Below are positions 44,555 to 55,826 of a stretch of 64,000 nucleotides of DNA, piece by piece. The translations under genes and the position numbers were made by a program. The DNA is from Ascaphus truei (taxonomy: Eukaryota; Chordata; Amphibia; Anura; Ascaphidae). The stretch spans positions 73,377,763-73,441,762 of the forward strand of contig CM071570.1 of the NCBI GenBank assembly GCA_036426205.1, in the 5' to 3' direction. The notes below the pieces were generated by a model. That model was not told the origin of the DNA, did not search any database, and was given only the letters and a program-made list of their open reading frames with translations. Position 1 is the first letter of the stretch, and the number at the start of each line of letters is the position of its first letter.

Positions 44555-46320
44555 TAAAACAGATGTATCAGACTGCTCTCCTTAAGTATTGCATCCTATA
44601 TAAATAAGCAGGTGCAAGGAGGTAAACAATATATCATACAGAGAGAATCCAAGAGAAGGGCTCAAAGAACCCCACTAGAATGCACTCATTGCAATTGAAC
44701 ATGAAGCCAAGGCTAAATTACCCTCCTGAGGTCCAATAAACAGGTCAAACAGGGGTTAAAAATGGAGTGACCAAAACAAGTTTTATTACATCAAATCTTA
44801 TACACTAAATGGTTAAAATTCATAAACTAATATATACGTCACGAAGGAGTTGCGGTCCATGCGGTCTATGCGGATCTCTACCACTACGGCTTGTATCAGA
44901 TACTCTCTCTTTTGGGTTCGCTGAACCCCCTTTGTGTGCAAGTAATGTCTTACCACATTGCAGTGCAATGATTTAACATTGCCTATCCGTATACAGGCTG
45001 GAGCTCATTTTGGCTTAGGCCTGGGACATAGTGCCTTTAAACAGTGCTGAGGTGCGCTGAGGCTCAGGGAAAGCGGTGGCCTTATACAGCGCGCCATCAG
45101 GGGGCGTGCCAGTGGCGGGCCAGTGACGTCACGGAGCTGGTTCGCCCTCATTGGGCGAACCGCTCGCGTGACCGGCCCTGCACTCCGGCAAGTGGGGAAA
45201 TTTCAAAACGCCGCCAGTCACGCTTCCCCAAGCGTGCGCGAACCCCTGCTAAAGCCGCACTCATTGCGGCTGCAGGGGCTCAGTGCCGAGCAGCAGCACG
45301 GCTCAGCACGGGTCAGCGCATAAGCGCTGACCATGTCCCAGACCTTATGGAATAGTCGCTTGCTTAGTTGTCCCAGTATGGCTATTGGCTACGGACTAGC
45401 TGTGTTTAAAGTGGCTATACATTGTGGCAAGTTGCTGCTCGGCATACACAAGATATACTATTATGCTTTCGATACATGGATGAAACACTAAGGGGTCTGA
45501 ATGTTAACACTACATAGTTTATGTTACAAATCTCTGGTGGATGCTGTTTGATCATTCCTGACAGCATATTTTGCAGTGTCTTTGTGGCGAAACAAGTTAG
45601 GGTATTAACCCTTGACTAACGTATATCAAGTTTGTTTCTACACCATCTATGCACACAATGTTTTGCTATAGCAATTATTGGGCTAAGTGTGAGTTTCAGA
45701 GAGTACATATTCTGCATTTTTGAGCACAATAGTGCTCTCACTACAGTGTGGTAGTGAGATATTATATGACACAGGGACAGCAAGAGAGAATGAGGTTTTT
45801 GCCATCAGTCTAACTATAGCTATCCAGAAGCAATTAACCCCTTGCTCTCCAGATCTCCTCCATGGGGAATTATTTTATGAATTTTAACCATTTAGTGTAT
45901 AAGTGTAGTGTATAAGATTTGATGCAATAAAACTTTTTTGTCCCAGGCCTAAGCCAAAATGAGCTCCAGCCTGTATACGGATAGGCAATGTTAAATCATT
46001 GCACTGCAATGTGGTAAGACATTACTTGCACACAAAGGGGTTTCAGCGAACCCAAAAGAGAGAGTATCTGATACAAGCCGTAGTGGTAGAGATCCGCTTA
46101 GACCGCATGGACCGCAACTCCTTCGTGACGTATATATTAATTTATGAATTTTAACCATTTAGTGTATAAGATTTGATGTAATAAAACTTGTTTTGGTCAC
46201 TCCATTTTTAACCCCTGTTTGACCTGTTTATTGGACCTCAGGAGGGTAATTTAACCTTGGCTTTATGTTCAATTGCAATGGGTTTCTTTGAGCCCTTCTC
46301 TTGGATTCTCTCTGTATGAC
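44555..46320. mobile_element. 1.77-kb inverted-arm insertion with 17-bp target duplication
   Basis: CTACCACAGAGCTTACA occurs at 44538-44554 and 46321-46337, and the flanks rejoin into one L2-type tail. The inserted block has inverted arms at 44634-45027 and 45940-46319 (about 380-390 bp, nearly identical) around a 0.9-kb centre. The arms include CAAAACAAGTTTTATTACATC, i.e. an AATAAA-type tail. A GAAACAAGTTAGGG motif at about 45591 resembles a hammerhead 3' core. Long target duplication plus inverted terminal units suggest a Penelope-like or other target-primed insertion. No coding remnant was found. Confidence 0.75.
45018..45344. mobile_element. PIF/Harbinger-type MITE, TTA target duplication
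   Basis: Flanked by TTA at 45015-45017 and 45345-45347. Ends GGCCTGGGACATAGTG and, reversed, GGTCTGGGACATGGTC. It shares GTCACGGAGCTGGTTCG and TCATTGGGCGAACCGCTC with 10298-10631. It lies at the inner edge of the left arm of the inverted-arm insertion. Confidence 0.82.
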
Positions 46321-46927
46321 CTACCACAGAGCTTACAATTTAATCGGCATGTGGGGAGACTAGTGGAAAAAATAGGTAGTACATTGGAATGCATTGCTCA
46401 GAGCACTTATAAGAACATACTATTGCTAAGAGCACACTGTAGTTAGCAAGTAGTTGTCATCCAGGACTAATGAAACACTGTTGAGCAGGTGAGTTTTCCG
46501 CACGGTTTTGAAGTTCGAGAGAGAAGACGCTTTGCAAACATTGAGTGGCAGGAAGTTTTAGAGTTAAGGGGCATTATGTGATAAGGGTTGTAGGTGCGAG
46601 ATCAGTAGTCACCCGGGTGGGGGGGAGGAGGGGTGGGCAGGGAATTTTCAGCAGGGGAAATGCATTAACTGTGCAAGAAGTCATGGAGATTATCTGTGCA
46701 ACAGGTTTTTTGAATAGATTGAAGGATAGAAAGCTGCAAGTTGAGAGGCCAGTGAGGAGAAGGTTGCAAAATAGTCCAGATGGACACAATAAATGCATGC
46801 AATAACATTTTAGTTAGTTCAGAAGAAAGTGGCGGCAAAAGGTATTGATAACATTAGTGTGAGGGGAGAATGAAAACGATGGGTCAAATATGACGTCTAA
46901 ACAATGAGCTTGGGGAACGGGATAAAT

Positions 46928-47082
46928 CAGGGGTGTGCAAACATTTTCCCCTGCACCTCCCCTGCATGCTGTCCCCCTACCTTGGCTACGGCATCATGTG
47001 ACCCCTGCGTTGCCATGATGACGCGTCGCTGGAAGCCAAGGTAAGGGATGTTATAGAGGCCTTGCGCGATCCCAACATTTAC
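46928..47082. mobile_element. truncated hAT-like MITE
   Basis: Left end CAGGGGTGTGCAAACATTTT and a body with ATGACGCGTCGCTGGAAGCC, as in 14518-14756. The right end is absent. Confidence 0.6.
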
Positions 47083-47362
47083 CCCTTGGATAGATTGTAG
47101 TGCTTGACTTGGATGAGATTATGAGCAGCTCAGTCTTTGAGTTTGGGGCGTCTAGCTGCCATCCAGGATGAGATTGCCATGAGACAGTTGGAGACCTTGG
47201 CATGGGAGATTTGTTGTGGATATAGTTGTGTGTTATCTGCATACATGTGATACCCGAGGCCAAATGAATTCAAAAAGGTCTATAGAGTCTATAGAGAGAA
47301 GAGGTACACTAACAGATAGATCAACAGAGGAAGAAGAGGAGTTGGCAATAGATACACTAGAG

Positions 47363-47440
47363 CAGTGGTTCCCAACTTTTTTTGTGCATCCCACTCAAAA
47401 ATATGTTGTTCTGCGAAATCTTATTGCCTACTAATCAGAC
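47363..47440. mobile_element. hAT-like left terminus
   Basis: CAGTGGTTCCCAACTTTTTT is a common hAT terminus. No right end was found. Confidence 0.4.
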
Positions 47441-48599
47441 TATTGCCAACAAACTCGTTTGACAGATCCCAGGCAATGTAGTGTCCCGGGCTCGTTGGGG
47501 GAACACAAACTTAATAAGGCCCCAAACTGCACCTGAGTCAGTGCAGACAGTAGGGGTGAGATAGCTTTCAATCAATGCAGGAGCTTCCAAAGTCGCACCC
47601 CACAATACCTTGCTGCTGTGGGTGCAAAGAATTGCGGGGAGCAACTTTGGTAGCTCCTTTTGCAATTGACAGCTATATCACTTACACTAAGGTGTAGTTT
47701 GGGTTTTTGCTAAGGGCACAGTCCCCACAGGGGCTCAGGAACCCATTGCACTGCCTGGGACCCGCCATAAATTAGTTTTTTTGGTGAACCCCTTGGAGAC
47801 ACCTCATGAGCTTTAGCAATATGACAGTTGCTTGCCACTTTGGGGAGTGCTGTTTCTGTACAGTGAGCAGGGCCAAAACCTGATTGGGGAAGGTCTAGGA
47901 GAGCACAGGAGCTGAAAAAATAAAGCATGCGGGAAAGTACTATACAAACTGTTCTAGAAGGCAAAGAAGTCCAACTTCCCCAACACAACAGTGCGGGCAA
48001 GGAGTATGAGAGAAGGAAAGACCACTATAGGAAAGTGTAGAAGTCAGAATCAGAGGCACAGGTTTCAATCGGAGCAAAGAGATTTAGGGAGCGAGAGAGG
48101 AAGAGGTCATGTCCAGTTAGAACCTTGTTAGAGAAGAAACAAGCATTTTATAGGGCACATGAAAAACACAAGGAGACAGGCAACTTATATGAGGTTAGAA
48201 CGGTTACGGTTGATAGCAAAACTAGAAGGTGAGTGAGGCAGAGAATAGGAATATGGAAGCAGCCAGGGTTAGGAGAAATAGAAGTAGCAGAAGCAGGGAG
48301 AGAGAAATGAGGTGAGATTGTGACTTGGACAATCTTGGATTGACAGGTAGAGGTGGTGAAAGTAATGAGTGTAGGACGTTTATGGGAACAGCGAAGAGGA
48401 GACATCAGGCGTGAACGTGCAATGTATATGGAGTAATAGGTATAGGCAAATAGAAGAGAGCTTCATAAACAGAGATAGTATTGCCTTTTCTTAGGGAGGT
48501 AAACCTTAGCATGTGTGGGATCATCTTATATTTCCTCTCATGTTTTATTTCCTTGTCTAACTCCATATACACTTTGCATCCTCACACTTTAAAATATGA

Positions 48600-48800
48600 A
48601 GACTTTCCTTAGCTAAGTCTGCATTTATATTGATAAGGCCCATGAACTAGTCAAGTTGAACAGAATGGATTAGCCTTCCTCTGGATCAATATACTGTAAA
48701 TACAAATATAGGATATGGATCTGCCATCTAAATTTAGCATAGGTTGAACTTGATGGACGCATATCTCTTTTTCAACCTCATCAACTAATTATGTAATATG
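48600..48800 (+). mobile_element. CR1-type LINE 3' end
   Basis: GGATTAGCCTTCCTCTGGAT, GGTTGAACTTGATGGACGCA and TTTTTCAACCTCATC followed by ATGTAATATG form the typical frog CR1 3' UTR end with octamer-like repeats. It is 5'-truncated, as is usual for LINE copies. Confidence 0.75.
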
Positions 48801-48954
48801 CTGAGGGGGAAGTAGAAGTCCAGATAGATATAAATAGATGATCAATTAAGGTCCAGGTGTCATGTAAATGAGGAATAAGAATATATCAGAGTTATTATAG
48901 ATAGAGTATGACAAGATATACTAGAGATATAAATAATATACGAGTCAAGTATAT

Positions 48955-48987
48955 GAACATATATATATATAGTATGAGATAATTTAG

Positions 48988-49026
<39 letters not shown>

Positions 49027-49030
49027 CATA
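48955..49030. repeat. (AT)n microsatellite
   Basis: Imperfect AT repeats within a very AT-rich stretch. The tyrosine/isoleucine-rich minus frame across it is artefactual. Confidence 0.95.
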
Positions 49031-49724
49031 TATGATACACACACAAATGTGAATCATATTCCAACAAATAAGTTCAAATAAAATAATAACACTATTAAAT
49101 ATCCCCTCCATACACATGGCAAGACACCCTCAAATGAGCCAATACATTTTCTGTTGCTTTTTGTTACAAATAAAAACTCCCACCATTTTTTTTCCTATAG
49201 GAGATGGTTTAAATCCTTCAGAAAAAAAAAAAAAGAGAAAGGAAACCAGATCTGCATTAGAATCGTTCCGGAAGTAAGACATGGGATAGGAGTTTTTCCC
49301 TGTGGGTACAGCTGCACTAACACAAAGCCGCACTTCATCTTCTACGTCTACCAAATCCTGGCACCGGGGAACAGTTCCTTTTTCATTCCCTTTCTTTATA
49401 TCATTTTTTTTTTACTCGGGTCTTTTGCCATTAAAGAAAATCTTCAAAGCAGCTCTGTGTTAGTTTTTATCAATGTGGGGCTTGAACTGATGCTTTCCGC
49501 TGACCTCAACGGGGAAACCAATTCTAAAGAAAAGGAGTGCCAAGACTGACACAATGACGCAGAAAGGAGCATTATATTATACTCACCAAGGGGACGCTGT
49601 TTTATCAGAATGATAAATATATACACGTACAACTAGGCTCCGAACGCTGATGTGGAGTCTTGTATAAAACTATAAGGGATATATTATAAAATTATATGTT
49701 ACACTGCTACGCCGTGCATTACAC

Positions 49725-49948
49725 CAGGGGTGCTCAAATCAAGTCCTCAAGCCCTACCCAACAGGCCAAGTGTTCAGGATATCCCAGCTTCAGCACAGTG
49801 GCTCAAAGACTGCGACTCTGATTGAGCCACCTGTGCTAAAACAGGAACTGATTGAGACACCTGTGCTGAAACAGGGATATCCTAAAAACCCGACCTGTTT
49901 GGGGGGGGGGGGGGGGGGGCGCTTGAGGACTGGAGCTGAGCACTCCTG
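49725..49948. mobile_element. 224-bp hAT-like MITE with perfect target duplication
   Basis: The left end CAGGGGTGCTCAAATCAAG and right end GAGCTGAGCACTCCTG are inverted repeats, flanked by CATTACAC at 49717-49724 and 49949-49956 without mismatch. It has internal palindromic CACCTGTGCTGAAACAGG segments as in 13762-13925. A run of about 18 G lies at 49901-49919. Confidence 0.9.
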
Positions 49949-51260
49949 CATTACACATTTGTATATACATCTTCATTACAATGGCACCACCACCAGCAGC
50001 GGATATAATTCTGTTTTAGGCCCAATCTGCACTCAAATTAAATCTGCAAGAGAGGAAAGGGGGGGGGGGTGAACTATCTCTCTTTGTGGATAAATCCACG
50101 GTCAGGTTTTTAGCAATCCGGCAGCGGATTGTAGAATCCGCGGATTGGAATCTTAAACATCCGTCCGTATTGTATCATATGGCGGTTTTGGACTGGAACG
50201 ATCCATCGACGTATTTTACACCGCGGAACGGATTTTGAATTGGAAAGCCTGGAAGATTCCTGGAAATGGATTTGGACAGTTCCACCCATCTCTACTCTGG
50301 TTACAGGCAGCGATACCTCACTGGCCTGCTGGACAGGTCTATAGAGGACTCACCAAGAGTTGTGTGGTGACCAACCCTCCATCGTTTTATTTTTTCATGT
50401 TTTTGTGTATGTTTTGTTTGATTCATGTATAGTTTGATTAATGTGCAGTCATACCATGGAATGTATCTATATTGACTCATAGTGCATTATATTATTTTTC
50501 CCTTGGTTTCCCCTTTCTTTGTTCTGTATCCTATCAAAACTGCAAATAAATAAACTGGTTACAAAAAAACACCTACGTACAGAGCACAACAGCAAATAGA
50601 ATACAGGGAATTATAATAGAAAAAGTTAAATCAAATGTACCAGCAGCAATTACAAGCGATTGACTGCCCATAATGCTTACATATTCCACATTATTTAGGT
50701 AGTAGTTATACATGTATACAGTAACTTGCTGTTCTCAAAAAAAAGCTTCAAGGTTGAAGTCACGGAAAAGTGTCCACTTACACGAACATCTACCGGATGT
50801 TGTGGAGACTGGGGCAGACCTGGGGAACCACCTTCAAGAGTTTTCTGACTTCCCTGTATGCTGCAGGCTTTGTATTACTTTTATCTATACCATCATTTAT
50901 TTGTGGGTCGGGTTTGCAGACCAGTGCCAGCTTCCAATGCAAAGCCAATAACGAAGCTGACCAGACCAAGAAAGCAAAACAGCTGCCCATGAGTTCATTT
51001 GCTGGCTCTATATTTTAACTCCCACAAGGCCCCTTGGGAGTTAAGTTTTGGTTTTCCTTAGAATAAATGAGTAGTATCTCTTGCACACATCCTGTTAGGA
51101 GTTAATGGTTTGGCAAGGACATTTGTGTTATAATATTTCTGCACTTACTTTAACCCATGCTTCACAGTGGAAGCTGTGTAGTTCAGCAAGCTGATGCTTA
51201 ATCGAACATTTTCAAAAACGTGTTTCACGTGCACGTCGATGCAAAGATTCTGAACACCTG
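49949..51260. other. no gene seen
   Basis: Mixed AT-rich sequence. The part around 50090-50300 has repeated GCGGATTG/AATCCGCGGATT blocks that suggest an unclassified palindromic repeat. Short frames near 50770-51018 have no splice or domain support. Confidence 0.45.
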
Positions 51261-51716
51261 ATTCAAGCAGCAATCCCACCATTCCCATTCATTCTTTTTT
51301 TTTTTCCTGGGGGAGGGGGGCGGGGGGGGGGGAAGAGGGGGGGGGGGGGAGGAACGGACACACCTGCAGAGCTGCCCTGTTTTTAGCTCAAGAGACCCGG
51401 CATGGTTCCCAAGATACTTACTTGTTTAGTTTAGGGTTTAATCCCCAATCTGGGAATTCAAAATCCCACAGTCCTGTGGACTAATAGGAAATCACAAAGC
51501 CTCTGGTGGGGGGGATGATGATGATGATGTTGTGGCTTCCTATTCGATGACTGTAGGTGCCAAGTTTGAGAATCCAGGAACACTGGTGCGTATCCTGAGG
51601 AACCGGCAGGGGTCCCAGAGCTAAAAATAGCGCAGTTCAGCTCCGGAGGGAAGGCCCTTGGCTCCAAACGCTGGGAATAAATCAGTATGTCAAATAGGTA
51701 GAATTGCTACTTTAAA
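51261..51716. mobile_element. TTAA-type MITE copy with purine run
   Basis: Left CAAGCAGCAATCCCACC and, reversed, right TTTAAAGTAGCAATTCTACC. It includes a T run followed by GGGGAGG repeats (51296-51352), and the ACTAATAGGAAATCACAAAG/TGGCTTCCTATTCG pair of the family. Confidence 0.55.
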
Positions 51717-51884
51717 CATTGAGTGAGGATTTATAGACGGGAAGAGAACTGCGAAACATGTAAGATATGAAGATGCACTTGAGATTTTTTTGCCTCTTTT
51801 AGAGTAATATTTCACATTAACGTAATAATAATAATTTAAAAAAAAAAACAGGTAAAAGTAGACGTTGGTATGCTGGCTTACGAC

Positions 51885-52060
51885 ACTTTGGCCAAAGGGT
51901 TTAACTAAAAAAACAAGTAATTACTATTATTATTCAAGTATTTAAACTTTATACTCATTACCATATATGTTTTGTCAATTTGATGTAGCATTGGGCACCC
52001 GTGTCTTCTGTTGTACGTATACATTTGCCACGCTCAGTAGCACTCATTTTGGCATAAATA
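51885..52060. repeat. third copy of the TTTGGCCAAAG repeat
   Basis: ACTTTGGCCAAAGGGTTTAA, then TTTTGTCAATTTGATGTAGC and TTGCCACGCTCAGTAGCACT parallel 43712-43860 in the same orientation. Confidence 0.7.
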
Positions 52061-52221
52061 TATATTCATGATGTGGTGGATGTAGGAGTTTGAGCTATCT
52101 GGGAATGTGTGTTAATTAAAAGTAGTGTGTGTAAGAAATATTCAATACCCCCAAAATAATAAACATGGTGCAAATATGCTATATATCTGAACACTTCCCA
52201 ACTCCCATGGCGACTTCTCCT

Positions 52222-52527
52222 AGTATGGCATAAAGCAGCTGTCCCCTCCCAGTTCTAAAGATACCGGTTGAAGCAGCATGTTCCTCTAGAGGAAACAAAA
52301 TGGCCGTTTAAATCTCCCGCCTCACATGGGCCAACAGGAAGACGGAACATCCCATTGGCCAGCATTACACAGGGGAGTTAATTACCAGGAAGTGCTGACA
52401 CTACATTCACTGGTAAGTACAGTATCTCGGTTCAGCTCCGGACACCCCTCTGCTTCCTATCCTGGCATATAAAATAATGGGGGGGGGGGGGGGGGGGGGG
52501 GAGGAGGAAGAGATTACTGCTTTTTGG
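52222..52527. mobile_element. TTAA-type MITE copy with 23-G run
   Basis: Left ATAAAGCAGCTGTCCCC and, reversed, right AAAAAGCAGTAATCT. The internal GGGCCAACAGGAAGAC and CCCATTGGCCAGC pair marks the family. G-run at 52479-52501. Confidence 0.55.
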
Positions 52528-53056
52528 ATACTTTATTCTACATAGCATATTTGTTTCTGCCCCCACTGTACTTGCACCTTATCTGGAAATTATATTTCTT
52601 CTGATAATTTTTTCTTATATACCAATGTTTTTCAAATCTATCCTGGGGACATACTCTTCCCCCACCAATAAAATAAATAATATAATAATATAAATTCTTT
52701 ACATGTTTTTCGGTCAAATACCAGGGATTGCACATAAAAGTCCATCCACACAACAGGAATTTCTCTGGCGTTAGCTAGCGGTATTAGTGGAAGTGATCAG
52801 TGCACTTTATTAATACTGTTTAGGCCTGGATATGCTTCCATTTGGGTACTGATACTCAGCACTGTTTACAATTCAGACTGGTTGCTCGTAGCACGGTTTG
52901 TGTGTATGTGTGTGTGGGGGGGAGGGGGGCGAGAATACAATCCATTAACGATTGTTTGTTGCTCGACAAACAAAATCTGTTGACTAATCTTTGTTTAATA
53001 ACTGAAGGAAGTGTTATTTAATATCTTTTTGGTAACAATGTGCTCAGGAAATCCAG

Positions 53057-54960
53057 TGTGTTATTTTTTTTAAAGCGCCTTGTACTGTCCCCGAATATAT
53101 TTGTATATAGTTATCATATCCCCTCTTAGACGCCTCTTTTCTAATGTAAATACATCTAATTTAGCTAGCCTCTCCTCATAAATTAGATTGTCCATCCCCT
53201 TTATCAATTTGGTGGCTCTTCTCTGCACTCTCTCTAGTTCCATAATGTATTTTCTAAGGAGTGGTGCCCAAAATTGTACTCCATATTCAAGGTGTGGTCT
53301 TACTAATGGTTTGTAAAGGGGCATAATTATGTTTACTTCCCTTCCATCCATTGCCCGTTTAATGCTAGATAAGATCTTGTTTGCCTTTGCAGCTACTGCA
53401 TGACTTTTGGGCACTATTGCTTAGCCTGTTGTCCACAAGCACTCCTAAATCCTTCTCCATCAAGAATTCCCCCAATTTATCCCCATTTAATTTGTAAGTC
53501 GCCTTTTTATTCTTGTTTCCCAAATTCATAACCTTACATTTATCTGTATTAAACCTCATCTGCCATTTACCTGCCCAGGTTTCCAGTCTCTCCAAGTCCA
53601 TCTGGAGAGAAAATACACACTGCTCTGATTCTACTAACTTACACAATTTAGTATCATCAGCAAAGATGGAGTTTGCTCTCGGTGCCAACCTCAATGTCAT
53701 TAATAAACAAGTTAAAAAGCAGGGGTCCCAGTACCGATCCCTGAGGTACTCCACTCACGACCTTAGCCCAACCTGAAAAAGTTCCATTTACAGTATGACA
53801 ACCCTCTGTTGTCTGTCCTTCAACCAGTTTTCAATCCAGGTGCATATCTTTTTAAAGAGTCCAATTTGCTTTATTTTGTACACCAAGCTCGTGTGGAACC
53901 GTATCAAAGGCCTTTGCAAAATCTAAGTAGACCACATCAACTGCATTACCCTGGTCTAAATCCCTACTTACCTCCTCAAAGAAACAAATAAGGTTAGTTT
54001 GGCATGATCTATCCTTCATAAATCCATGCTGTCTATTATGAATAATTTTGTTTTCCATTAGGTATGCCTGAATATTAATATGCGTTGATAAATGTGCTTT
54101 TCTAACAATGTTTTAAAGACTATCTTCTATATTTTTCCCTGCAAAAACATTATCCCAATGTATTACTTGTACATTAGTCCTCAGTTTATTAAAATCTGCC
54201 TTTCTAATGTTTATGGTCTTTGTTGAACCCAAGACCAAATGAGACGATGTTATGATCACTGTTACCTAAATGTTCCAGGACTTGAATATTTCTATTACTT
54301 CTACATTGTTTGATATTACCAAATCCAGTATTGCCCCTCTCCTGGTTGGTTCCTCAATAATTTGGGTCATATAATTATTTTTAAGCACCCCCAAAATCTT
54401 GTTTCCTTTTGTTGTAATGCTAATCTCATTGCCCCAGTCTATGTCTGGATAATTAAAAGCAACCATAATGCAAAGATGACCTAGTTTTTATGCCTTCTCC
54501 ATTTGCAAAAGTATTTTAGCTTCCTCAATCTCACTGATATTTGGTGGTTTATAGCAAATCCCTACAAACATTTTCTTTATACTTTTACCTCCACTGCTAA
54601 TTTCTATCCACAAGGTTTCTACATTGTCATCATTCCCTTCATAAACATCATCCCTAATAATAGGTTTTAGATCCGGTTTAACATATAAACATACTCCACC
54701 TCCCCTTCTATTTGCTCAATCTTTCCATAAAAAGGGAATAACCTCTAAATTAACTGGCCTGTCATGAGTTTCATCCCACCATGTTTCAGTAATGCCTATG
54801 ATATCATACTGCTCCCTTGCAGCTATTAATTCAAGCTCCCTTTTTTGTGTCAGGCTTCTTGCATTAGCAAACATGCATTTAAGGTTTTTTTCAGCCTGTC
54901 TTATCAGCTCCTTCCTTTCTGCGCCAATTTGGTTTAATCTTTAGAAGTTTTCTAGTATTA
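53057..54960 (-). pseudogene. CR1-type LINE ORF2, internally deleted
   Basis: Reading on the minus strand: the endonuclease part has ITETWWDETHDRP-like sequence near 54790, GGGVCLYVKP near 54690 and AFNYPDIDW near 54450. It then jumps to the polymerase (NRQHGFMKDRSCQTNL, VYLDFAKAFDTVPHE at about 53888-53938), FADD at 53653-53664 (catalytic YADD variant), and the C-terminal LERVQRRATKLIKGMDNL block near 53190. About 150 residues between endonuclease and palm are missing near 54090, and stops and frameshifts are present. The 3' UTR is absent, so the copy ends at 53057. It is in the same orientation as rin2 and upstream of it. Confidence 0.88.
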
Positions 54961-55306
54961 TCTGTATTTACTATGGGTGTCTCATCTATCCTATATATTG
55001 CGTTTTCTGTTTCATTCCCCTCGCCCCGTCATCCTAGTTTAAAATCTGACATACATTCTTGTTACTTAACAGTTTCTCAGACCTTGTGTCATCTATTGGG
55101 GGCATAGAATTGGTGGTGTTCAATTCAAACAATATCCTTTTTTTTTTTTTTTTAAATAAATCAGTTCTGTATTATTAGATAATACTTACTAGATTTGTTT
55201 TTTTTTAAATTCAACTAGATGTAATTTTCGCAAATATTTCCAGCAGTCTTGGCTGCAAACTGCAATAATAGATAAATGTTACCATAATAATTTAAGAATA
55301 CATTGT

Positions 55307-55330
55307 AAAAAAAAAAAAAAAAAAAAAAAA
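55307..55330. repeat. 24-bp A run
   Basis: Homopolymer of A directly before the inverted-arm unit. It could be a retroposed tail or simple slippage. Confidence 0.95.
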
Positions 55331-55357
55331 GGAACACATTATAGTTGCATTGACTGA

Positions 55358-55826
55358 AGAGGAACACCTCACAGCGGAGGAGGACACGATGCACCGCCGT
55401 GAGAAAGAATGAAGTGAAGGCTGGTAACGTGACTAAAAAAACTTTATTGCCAAAAGTGTAGAGCTAACAGATCCTCTGACGCGTTTCAGCCGGTAGGCCT
55501 TTGTCAAAGAGTGATCTGTCATACATCTTGAGGTCTAGATATAGTGAGTCTAACACCTGACACCTGTGGAATGACAATCATCAAAGTGAGAGGCAGGTGC
55601 AAGGAGTGACACGAATATATCAAAGACAACACATAAATACAAATGGAAATAAACTTGGACAGATGACAGATCACTCTTTGACAAAGGCCTACCGGCTGAA
55701 ACGTGTCAGAGGATCTGTTAGCTCTACACTTTTGGCAATAAAGTTTTTTTAGTCACGTTACCAGCCTTCACTTCATTCCTTACCAGGGCGGTGCATCGTG
55801 TCCTCCTCCGCGGGGAGTTGTTCCTG
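55358..55826. repeat. inverted-arm unit with hammerhead-like motif in both arms
   Basis: Arms 55358-55522 and 55663-55826 are near-identical in inverse orientation over about 165 bp, with a loop of 140 bp. Each arm contains, read outward from the loop, TTTGACAAAGGCCTACCGGC then TGAAACG[C/T]GTCAGAGG. That is a 4-bp stem II (GGCC/GGCT), GAAA, and in the left copy the palindrome ACGCGT. It is close to a hammerhead core but with two core substitutions (TTGACAA instead of CTGANGA). Each arm also has GGCAATAAAGTTTTTTTAG. Probably a Penelope-like terminal-repeat pair. Confidence 0.7.

Larger units (their letters stand above)
44450..48450 (-). pseudogene. decayed L2-type LINE, interrupted
   Basis: On the minus strand, 48430-47700 encodes remnants resembling the L2 endonuclease N-terminus: FSCALY followed by a HDLF-like region, with many stops. 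The 3' region at 46365-44450 shows the L2-type tail (GTAAGCTCTGTGGTAGAG, CTTGATGCACTTAT, GTAAAAACTCTAAAGCTCTG). The middle is largely eroded, with hAT-like insertions at 46928 and 47363. A 1.77-kb insertion splits the tail. The link between the coding and tail parts is inferred from order and orientation. Confidence 0.5.

Noticed and set aside
49154..49549. 131-codon plus-strand frame with a hydrophobic segment
   Set aside because: It begins in an A-rich run, has no recognisable similarity, and the Phe/Ile-rich segment reflects T-rich sequence.
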